Below are positions 8,283 to 13,713 of a DNA stretch of 14,931 nt, piece after piece. Position 1 is the first letter of the stretch. Each line of letters opens with the position of its first letter. The notes under the pieces were generated by a model. It made no database searches. It worked only from the letters and a program-made list of their open reading frames with translations, and was not told the origin of the DNA. This stretch comes from an uncultured Verrucomicrobiales bacterium (GTDB lineage Bacteria > Verrucomicrobiota > Verrucomicrobiia > Limisphaerales > JACDHS01): NCBI GenBank assembly GCA_937983475.1, contig CALJZV010000339.1, forward strand, positions 1-14,931. Direction: 5' to 3'. A program made the position numbers and the translations under genes.

Positions 8283-9238
8283 TCATTTTGTCAGCACATG
8301 CCGCAAGTACAAGTACATGAGCGGCGCATTAAACAGCAAACTGTCCAGCAAGTCCAGAATCCCGCCGATGCCCGGAAAAAGCCTCCCTGAATCCTTCACT
8401 CCTGCCTCGCGCTTGAAGATGGACTCAATCAAATCACCCACCACCGCCCCGCTGCTCAGAATGATTCCAAGAATCACCGCATGCATCAGGTTCATTCCAT
8501 ATAGTTTGTCCCCGGCCAAGTGCGCAAACAATACACTGACGCCGGTGGACACCACAATCGCGCCGGCAAAACCCTCCCACGTTTTACCGGGGCTGATGCG
8601 CGGAATCATCTTGTGTCGTCCAATCAACGAGCCCACGCAGTAGGCGCCCACGTCGCTGAATTTGGTCACCAGGATAAAATAGAGCACAAAGAGATTGCCG
8701 TGCACATCCACGCCGCGCACGTCCGGGAAGTAATTGATTTTCTGGATGAAGTTCAACAGCCACGGCACGTACATGAGCCCAAAAAGCGTCGTCGAAATGG
8801 CAAGGATGCCCGCGGTGTTGCTCCTGGAAACGAACTGCCGCACGCACAGCCCGAGCACAAACAAAATAAGAAAGCTCGTTTCAAAATCGTTCACGCGCGC
8901 CCGGATTCCCGCAATCCCACGCATCCCCGCGTTGCCGCAATACCAACACTCCCGTGGAAGTGCAACGACGTGCCGACCATCAGAAGAATGCCCCCCGTAA
9001 TGCCCCAGCCTTTGAAGCAGATCAACTCGCGCTTCTCGACCAACCCGTAAAATTCCGCAAGGCCGAACGTGGCCAGGAACAGCATGAATCCCAAAAACAA
9101 ATAATCCGACAGCAGGGAGTTTCCTGAAAACAACCCGCCCAGCACCACGGCCCACAGAATGACCGTGCTGGTCAGGCGGCGGACAAATATTTGTCCCTTG
9201 GTCAATGCGGTTGCTGGTGGTTTAGTTTCCTGCGACAT
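8283..9238 (-). pseudogene. cdsA: Phosphatidate cytidylyltransferase, reading frame broken once
   Basis: CdsA makes CDP-diacylglycerol from phosphatidate and CTP in the inner membrane. The gene is split over two frames. The 5' part, starting with ATG at 9238, encodes MSQETKPPATALTKGQIFVR, then two hydrophobic segments and FGLAEFYGLVEKRELICF, and stops at TGA 8891-8893. The 3' part in the other frame encodes NDFETSFLILF through TKFSDVGAYCVGSLIGRHK, PRISPGKTWEGFAGA and the signature SIFKREAGVKDSGRLFPGIG with DLLDSLLF, ending at 8283. The span of 956 bases equals 3n+2, so one missing base between about 8894 and 8955 explains it; the GGGG run read from 8928 to 8925 is the best candidate site. Restored length would be about 318 residues, normal for the family. 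As cdsA is usually essential and both halves are well conserved, a sequencing or assembly error is more likely than true decay. AAGG ten bases before the ATG is a plausible ribosome-binding site. Confidence 0.88.
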
Positions 9239-9330
9239 CGGCGGAGAACCTTAAATCAGGAGCGTTGCCTGTCGAATTGAAAGTTGCGGCGCGGAATGTC
9301 CCAAATATCCCACGCACCGTTCTTGACCCG

Positions 9331-9393
9331 GTAGGGCGAAGCTGCCGCTTCGCCGTGACTGGTTTCTTTGACGGCTCGCCTGGGAGTTCCCAG
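9331..9393. repeat. REP-like pair of small palindromes between uppS and cdsA
   Basis: Two inverted repeats lie in the 226-base gap 9239-9464, the longest gap inside the core block. The first is perfect: GGCGAAGC (9335-9342), loop TGCC, GCTTCGCC (9347-9354). The second is CTGGGA GT TCCCAG (9380-9393). GTAGGGCGA before the first and GGCTCGCC (9373-9380) before the second are also roughly complementary. No T-run follows either hairpin, so a terminator is unlikely. The shape suggests a dispersed REP-like element, but only one copy is visible here. The rest of the gap shows nothing I recognise. Confidence 0.5.
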
Positions 9394-9464
9394 CAAAAGT
9401 CCACAATTTGGGCGTTGCAGCAGCAACGCGTCACCTTGAGAACAATGTGCGGATGCGCGAACCA

Positions 9465-10199
9465 TCACACGCCTCCAAACCGGCGATGCCGCCTTGCGTA
9501 TTCTTCCAATGCCTCGAAAAATTGCGCTTTGCGAAAGTCCGGCCACAAAGTTTGCGTGACGACCAGTTCGCCGTAGGAAATCTGCCAGAGCAGAAAGTTG
9601 CTCAGGCGCATTTCGCCGCTGGTGCGGATCAGCAGGTCCGGATCGGGGTACTGATGGGTGTAAAGGTGCTGGGAAATCACCTGCTCGTTGATTTCACCGG
9701 GATCAATGACGCCCTGTCTGGCCTTGTCGGCAATGCTGCGAACCGCCTCCACAATTTCCTGCCGGCCGCCGTAACTGAGCGCCAGGATGAGCGTCAGCCC
9801 GTTGTTTTTGGCCAGCGCCGCCTTGGTTTTCTTCAACTGTTCCTGGCAGAACTCCGGCAGGCGGTATATTTGGCCAATGGCTTCAAGCCGGACATTGTTG
9901 CGGTTCAACTCGCCGATTTCATTTTTTAGAAACCGCGCCAAATACTTCATCAGCGTGTCCACCTCGTCCTTGGGGCGGTTCCAGTTCTCGACAGAAAACG
10001 CGTAAAGGGTGAGGTACTTGACGCCCACTTCCCCGGCGGCGCGCACGATGGCGCGCACCGATTCCACGCCGTTGCGATGGCCCTCCACGCGCGGCAACCC
10101 ACGCTCTTTGGCCCAGCGCCCGTTGCCGTCCATGATGACAGCCACGTGTTGCGGCAAATTGGCCTTGGCTTGCGGGCTGAGGTGCAATGCGGCGCTCAC
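9465..10199 (-). CDS. uppS: Isoprenyl transferase (undecaprenyl diphosphate synthase)
   Basis: cis-Prenyltransferase that extends farnesyl diphosphate with isopentenyl diphosphate to the C55 carrier used for peptidoglycan and other envelope polymers. The product is 244 residues (E. coli 253). Diagnostic motifs are MDGNGRWAKERG at 23-34 with catalytic Asp24, Asn26 and Arg28; GHRNG at 40-44; TLYAFSVENWNRP about 69-81; LALSYGGRQEI in the middle; and near the end RTSGEMRLSNFLLWQ and ELVVTQTLWPDF. It ends RRHRRFGG, typical of the family, so it is complete. The start is GTG at 10199, about 66 bases after purA on the same strand; no Shine-Dalgarno is visible. It uses the isoprenoid units made by the dxr/ispG pathway encoded just downstream. 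Confidence 0.96.
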   Translation of the reverse strand: MSAALHLSPQAKANLPQHVAVIMDGNGRWAKERGLPRVEGHRNGVESVRAIVRAAGEVGVKYLTLYAFSVENWNRPKDEVDTLMKYLARFLKNEIGELNRNNVRLEAIGQIYRLPEFCQEQLKKTKAALAKNNGLTLILALSYGGRQEIVEAVRSIADKARQGVIDPGEINEQVISQHLYTHQYPDPDLLIRTSGEMRLSNFLLWQISYGELVVTQTLWPDFRKAQFFEALEEYARRHRRFGGV

Positions 10200-10221
10200 A
10201 GGTTGCGAGTGGGAATAGGGT

Positions 10222-10261
10222 TTTTCATTTGTTGAACACGGCGCGCCTCAACAAGTGAAAA
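10222..10261. repeat. 14-bp inverted repeat between purA and uppS
   Basis: Arms TTTTCATTTGTTGA (10222-10235) and TCAACAAGTGAAAA (10248-10261) flank a 12-base loop containing the palindrome GGCGCGCC. The arms pair over 14 positions with one exception, which is a G-U wobble in plus-strand RNA and a C-A mismatch in minus-strand RNA. It begins 5 bases past the purA stop and ends about 22 bases before the uppS start. No T-run follows it on the minus strand, so it is not a standard terminator. It could be an operator, an RNA-processing hairpin or a 3' stabiliser. Confidence 0.6.
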
Positions 10262-10265
10262 TTGT

Positions 10266-11531
10266 TTACAAAAAAATGGTCTGCTCGCGGGCCGGCCCAA
10301 CCGACGCAATGGTCAGCTTGGCTCCGGTCAGTTCCGCGATGGCCTTGAGGTAATTGCGCGCCTTGGGCGGAAGGTCCTTCCATTTTTTGGCCTTTTCAGT
10401 GGAGGTTTTCCAGCCGGGGAACTCGGCGTAAACCGGCTCACATTTTCCCAGAACTTCCACGTCATTCGGAACATGCTCCAAGCGCTGCGTCCCCACACGA
10501 TAGGCAATGCAGACCTTGATGACTTCCAGCGTGTCCAACCCGTCGAGATTGGTGATGGCCAATTCGTCAATGCCGTTGACCATCGTAGCGTGGCGGGTGG
10601 CGACCGAGTCAAACCAACCGCAGCGCCGCGCCCGTCCCGTGGTCGCGCCAAACTCGCGGCCCATGCCGTGAAGCATGTCGGCGATTTCGGCGTTCTCCGT
10701 CGGCAGCGGCCCTTCTCCCACGCGGGTGGTATAGGCCTTCATCACGCCAACGACGCGGTCCATCTTGTTGGGCGGCACGCCCGAGCCGGTGCAAGCGCCG
10801 CCGGAGGTCGTGTTGGACGAGGTCACATACGGATAGGTGCCGTGGTCAATGTCCAGGAAAGTGCCCTGGGCGCCTTCAAAAAGAATGTTCGCCTTTTTGG
10901 CCATGGCTTTGTGCAACTGAAGCACCGTGTTGGCGACAAACGGCTTCAACCGGTCGCCCGCGGCGCGATAGGCCTCAAGCACCTGCTTGAAGGAAAGCGG
11001 CTTGGCCCCCAGCGCCTTGAGAATGTCGTTGTTCTCCTTGATGCGGATTTTGAGCTTCTGCTCGAAGCGCTCCGGGTTGACCAAATCAATCAGCCTCAGC
11101 CCAACGCGCGAGACTTTGTCGCCGTAGGCCGGGCCAATGCCGCGCTTGGTGGTGCCAATCTTGTTCTTGCCCTTGATTACCTCGCGCTGGGCATCGAGCT
11201 CGCGATGATAGGGCAGGACGATGTGCGCGGTTTCGGAAATAAACAGGCGCCCCTTGCAGTCAATGCCCAGCTTTTCCAAACCGTCAATCTCGCCCACCAA
11301 CCCGATGGGGTCCACGACCACGCCGTTACCGATGACGCACGTTTTCTTCTTCCGCAGAATGCCTGACGGGATGAGATGCAGAACGTATTTCTTGGGGCCA
11401 ATAAAAACCGTGTGGCCGGCATTGTTGCCGCCCTGGGACCGGACGACGATATCCGCCTCCTCGGTCAACACATCGATGATTTTGCCTTTGCCTTCATCGC
11501 CCCATTGGGCGCCAATCAGAATGGTATTCAT
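10266..11531 (-). CDS. purA: Adenylosuccinate synthetase
   Basis: Cytosolic enzyme for the first step from IMP to AMP: IMP + aspartate + GTP gives adenylosuccinate + GDP + phosphate. The product is 421 residues (E. coli 432). The P-loop-like GDEGKGK (11-17) carries catalytic Asp12; GGNNAGHTV holds His40; GTTKRGIGPAYGDK, EGAQGTFLDIDHGTYPYVTS, TRVGEGPLPTE and TGRARRCGWFD are all typical, and the C terminus VGPAREQTI matches the family end. Nothing essential is missing. It is the first gene of the minus-strand block, followed 66 bases later by uppS. A strong intrinsic terminator lies about 80 bases upstream of its start on the same strand, so its promoter must be downstream of that terminator or the terminator must be read through. 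The start ATG is at 11531 with no clear Shine-Dalgarno. Confidence 0.97.
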   Translation of the reverse strand: MNTILIGAQWGDEGKGKIIDVLTEEADIVVRSQGGNNAGHTVFIGPKKYVLHLIPSGILRKKKTCVIGNGVVVDPIGLVGEIDGLEKLGIDCKGRLFISETAHIVLPYHRELDAQREVIKGKNKIGTTKRGIGPAYGDKVSRVGLRLIDLVNPERFEQKLKIRIKENNDILKALGAKPLSFKQVLEAYRAAGDRLKPFVANTVLQLHKAMAKKANILFEGAQGTFLDIDHGTYPYVTSSNTTSGGACTGSGVPPNKMDRVVGVMKAYTTRVGEGPLPTENAEIADMLHGMGREFGATTGRARRCGWFDSVATRHATMVNGIDELAITNLDGLDTLEVIKVCIAYRVGTQRLEHVPNDVEVLGKCEPVYAEFPGWKTSTEKAKKWKDLPPKARNYLKAIAELTGAKLTIASVGPAREQTIFL

Positions 11532-11612
11532 AATTTTTGCAACATGACGGGCTCCCGGGCGCCGAAACTATTTCGATTCCGACCGGGAGACGCGCTAAAC
11601 TTTGTCCGAGCC

Positions 11613-11642
11613 AAAAAAAATCCCCGAAGTGTAAATTCGGGG
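11613..11642 (-). terminator. Rho-independent terminator upstream of purA
   Basis: Read on the minus strand: CCCCGAA, 7-base loop TTTACAC, TTCGGGG, then A and a run of eight T. The stem is 7 bp and perfect. There is no T-run on the plus-strand side, so direction is minus. It ends about 80 bases before the purA start codon. It may close an upstream minus-strand transcript or act as an attenuator in the purA leader. Confidence 0.85.
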
Positions 11643-11667
11643 CTCCGCCATCGGTATTTACGCGCAG

Positions 11668-11696
11668 ACGTTAAAAGCCGCTGCCACACGTGTCAA
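11668..11696 (-). promoter_or_regulatory. Possible sigma70-type promoter ahead of the purA terminator
   Basis: Minus strand: consensus -35 TTGACA (11696-11691), 17-base spacer, then a weak -10 TAACGT (11673-11668; three of six consensus bases). A start about 7 bases on would put the terminator hairpin within the first 50 bases of the transcript. The -35 also overlaps the stop codon of the doubtful small ORF. Chance occurrence is possible. Confidence 0.35.
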
Positions 11697-11911
11697 TCGC
11701 TTGTTTGAACAGCCACTTCGATCATTAGGATATACTGATTTGGAATTTTTTTTTGAGAGTTTGGGGTGGCTTGCGGGGAAACGATAGGATGGAAAACAGT
11801 GGCGGTGATGAGCTTCCATTTTGGAGGAGGACTTGTGAAAAATTCCGGACCCTGAATACAGCGCGTCCGTTGAGTGGGCGAGCCGACGACTTGTAGCACC
11901 TTGATCTCCAT
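11693..11911 (-). CDS. Doubtful small ORF, 72 residues, unknown function
   Basis: I do not recognise this protein. From the ATG at 11911 it encodes MEIKVLQVVGSPTQ, a central PPPKWKLITATVFHPIVS and the end IPNQYILMIEVAVQTSD; the three hydrophobic stretches look like beta strands. No signal peptide, membrane helix or cysteine motif is seen. In-frame reading continues upstream 11 codons (SPKAGGTLGDQ) to a TAG without another standard start. Points for it: a strong terminator lies about 50 bases after its stop on the same strand, and the strand-like pattern is not random-looking. Points against: two other frames on the same strand are also open here (86 and 113 residues), and there is no ribosome-binding site. 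It could be a real small gene, the 3' remnant of a longer one, or chance. Confidence 0.3.
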   Translation of the reverse strand: MEIKVLQVVGSPTQRTRCIQGPEFFTSPPPKWKLITATVFHPIVSPQATPNSQKKIPNQYILMIEVAVQTSD

Positions 11912-11992
11912 TTGATCGCCCAGTGTACCCCCAGCCTTGGGCGACTACCCCTTTCCTTGGAATCAAGTGTTCCATTCTTGTGCATATCCTAT

Positions 11993-12018
11993 TTTCCATT
12001 TGGCTGTCCTAATGGAAA
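11993..12018. repeat. Inverted repeat upstream of the transglutaminase-like gene
   Basis: Perfect 8-bp arms TTTCCATT (11993-12000) and AATGGAAA (12011-12018) around a 10-base spacer. It lies about 55 bases before the plus-strand start at 12074 and in the divergent region, so an operator for a dimeric regulator is possible. A plus-strand T-run begins 9 bases later, too far for a normal terminator. Confidence 0.4.
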
Positions 12019-12073
12019 TTCTGGCCTTTTTTAATGGTTTTTTGTATATGGCATCCGCGCTGCTAAACCACAC

Positions 12074-12607
12074 GTGATGCGACTCTTCAGAAAAAGCCTG
12101 ACAACTTTTTTGCTCCTGCCATTGGCGATCGGAGCGGCGAAAATAAACGCCATCACTCTGGATGAATTGTACGCTGCCCAAGGCATTACCCCAGAACGGT
12201 TTGCGGAATATTTTTCTGAGTTTAAATTCAAGTTCCACGAGGAAGTTCAAGATCACAAAGTGTTTCTGACCTCTCGGTCGGGCGATTGTGATGACTATGC
12301 GACACTGGCGGCGGATGTGCTGCGGCGCAGCGGCTTTACTCCCCGATTGATTGCCGTACGCATGCCCGGCGAAACCCATGTCGTCTGTTACATTGAGGAA
12401 ACCAAGAGTTATCTGGATTATAACGCCAGGAAAGATGCGGTCAAAACTGTCGCCTGTTCTCCTGAAATTCTTGACATTGCCGCGTCGGTTTCAGCCTCTT
12501 TTGGCCGCGAGTGGACAGCCACTTATGAATTTACCTATTCCAAAAGAGAACGGGTAAAACGCTTGGTAAATCAAATCGTATACAAGGCGAAGGAAAAATC
12601 CGCTTAA
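12074..12607 (+). CDS. Secreted transglutaminase-like cysteine peptidase domain protein
   Basis: The 177-residue product has a probable signal peptide: RLFRK basic start, hydrophobic core TTFLLLPLAIGAA at 10-22, possible cleavage after INA near residue 26. The mature part resembles the transglutaminase-like fold, with Cys72 in the motif SRSGDCDDYATLAADVLRRS, His102 in PGETHVVCYI and Asp115 in SYLDYNAR; Cys, His and Asp fall in the order and spacing of the family's catalytic triad. Such proteins are peptidases or crosslinkers, often acting outside the cytoplasm; the substrate here is unknown. Start codons GTG at 12074 and ATG at 12077 are adjacent and equally possible. Its stop TAA overlaps the stop of the convergent hydrolase gene within TTAA. 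The domain call is good, the specific function open. Confidence 0.72.
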   Translation: MMRLFRKSLTTFLLLPLAIGAAKINAITLDELYAAQGITPERFAEYFSEFKFKFHEEVQDHKVFLTSRSGDCDDYATLAADVLRRSGFTPRLIAVRMPGETHVVCYIEETKSYLDYNARKDAVKTVACSPEILDIAASVSASFGREWTATYEFTYSKRERVKRLVNQIVYKAKEKSA

Positions 12608-13281
12608 CGATCCTTGCGGGAGAATTGGAGGCGAAACCAAGCCGCAGCCAATTCCGCCACTTTTTCGAGTGCGCCGGGCTCTTCAAACAGGTGTGAAGCG
12701 CGCGGCACAACTTCCATTTGCTTTTCGCATGCCAACTGGTTCAAGGCTTGGCGATTCAACTCGATCACTTGCGTATCGTTGCCCCCCACTATCAATAGTG
12801 TGGGACACATAACCACCGCCAGCGACGCGGCAGCCAAATCAGGCCGCCCTCCCCGGGAAACGACTGTCTGAACCAATGATGGTTCTTCCGCAGCGGCGAC
12901 CAAGGCAGCCCCTCCTCCGGTGCTGGAACCAAAAAGCCCGACTTTCAAATTCCTGGTTTCCAATTGCTGGTGCAGCCATCGGATGGCATGCAACAGACGC
13001 TCCGCCAAAAATGCAATATCGAAGCGCAAACGTGTAGTTTGAAGATCGACAGCCTCCTCATCCGGTGACATTAAATCCATCAGCAATGTCCCAAGATCAT
13101 TCTCATTCAGGCAATTGGCCACAAAACGGTTTCTCGGGCTAAACCGGCTGCTTCCGCTACCGTGGGCAAACAAAACAATTCCCTTGCATTGCGCTGGAAT
13201 ATTAAGTGTTCCCTCCAAATCCACTTCTCCCGCCGGTATGATTACCGCTTCGCCCGCAATTTCTTCAAGATAAGGCTTCAT
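12604..13281 (-). CDS. Dienelactone-hydrolase-like alpha/beta hydrolase
   Basis: A 225-residue cytosolic alpha/beta hydrolase. The nucleophile elbow is GSSTG with Ser120 (FGSSTGGGAALVAAA, 117-131), the acid Asp169 in LLIVGGNDTQV, and the histidine His197 in RASHLFEEPGALE. The oxyanion-side motif LFAHGSGSSRFSPRN is at 37-51, and VVSRGGRPDLA (140-150) is characteristic of the group that is often fused to or encoded beside phosphoribosyltransferases. The substrate is not known. It starts 4 bases after the stop of the DUF5335-like gene and is the third gene of a tight minus-strand operon; its stop overlaps that of the convergent transglutaminase-like gene. No terminator is visible between the two convergent genes. 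Confidence 0.85.
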   Translation of the reverse strand: MKPYLEEIAGEAVIIPAGEVDLEGTLNIPAQCKGIVLFAHGSGSSRFSPRNRFVANCLNENDLGTLLMDLMSPDEEAVDLQTTRLRFDIAFLAERLLHAIRWLHQQLETRNLKVGLFGSSTGGGAALVAAAEEPSLVQTVVSRGGRPDLAAASLAVVMCPTLLIVGGNDTQVIELNRQALNQLACEKQMEVVPRASHLFEEPGALEKVAELAAAWFRLQFSRKDR

Positions 13282-13285
13282 ATGT

Positions 13286-13705
13286 TCAAGAAGGTGCTAT
13301 TCCGCTATTAACTTCCTTTCGTTCGCCAAACGATGCAAATTCCGAATGAAATTGCTGCTCAGGAAGCTTGCCGGAGTGAAAACTTATGATTGTAACGCCG
13401 TTTTCTGCCTCAATTTGTATGAACTTTCTTCCTTCCGCATCCTCCTTGGTGCGGAGATGGATGGGCTCAATAACGACATGACTGATGCGCCGCTGCCCTT
13501 CCTTGAAAAACACAAGAGAAATCATGTCACTGCACGCGTCATCTGTGTCCAAGGTCATTGCTTGAAGGGGTTGTTCTTCAACAACATAGTCATGCCGACC
13601 ATCCAGATGAAAATGTTCCACGGACATGAGATCTCCCTTGTTTATCTGGCTAAATGCGTCGCAGAATTCCTTCCATTCTTCAGGGTGAATTGCCATTGTT
13701 TTCAT
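13286..13705 (-). CDS. DUF5335-like protein of unknown function
   Basis: A 139-residue soluble protein whose opening (IHPEEWKEFCDAFSQINKGD, then VEHFHLDG) recalls the DUF5335 family, in which a W-x(2)-F-x(3)-F-S block is followed by a small beta domain. This assignment is from memory of the pattern and is moderate. No signal peptide, membrane helix or catalytic motif is visible; only two cysteines occur (15 and 58). The middle, SLVFFKEGQRRISHVVIEPI, and FIQIEAENGVTIISFHSG look like beta strands. It begins 8 bases after the stop of the erythromycin-esterase-family gene and ends 4 bases before the hydrolase start, so the three are almost certainly cotranscribed. A partner or stress role alongside those enzymes is inference only. 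Confidence 0.6.
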   Translation of the reverse strand: MKTMAIHPEEWKEFCDAFSQINKGDLMSVEHFHLDGRHDYVVEEQPLQAMTLDTDDACSDMISLVFFKEGQRRISHVVIEPIHLRTKEDAEGRKFIQIEAENGVTIISFHSGKLPEQQFHSEFASFGERKEVNSGIAPS

Positions 13706-13713
13706 AGAATAAT

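Larger units (their letters stand above)
11532..12073. other. 542-base stretch with no confident gene
   Basis: Divergent region between purA (minus strand) and the transglutaminase-like gene (plus strand). It contains a minus-strand terminator (11613-11642), a promoter-like pair (11668-11696), a doubtful small ORF (11693-11911), a plus-strand run of nine T (11746-11754) with no convincing hairpin before it, and an inverted repeat (11993-12018). I looked for tRNA cloverleaf elements and found none. Confidence 0.6.

Noticed and set aside
8894..8955. Programmed -1 ribosomal frameshift in cdsA
   Set aside because: No X-XXY-YYZ slippery heptamer or clear downstream stimulatory structure; a lost base in a G run is simpler.
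9256..9546. 96-residue minus-strand frame overlapping the uppS 3' end
   Set aside because: Runs out of frame through the conserved uppS C terminus and the palindromic gap; no homology-like features.
11658..11999. Two further minus-strand frames of 113 and 86 residues upstream of purA
   Set aside because: Basic, serine-rich composition without structure-like pattern, overlapping each other and a slightly better 72-residue frame.
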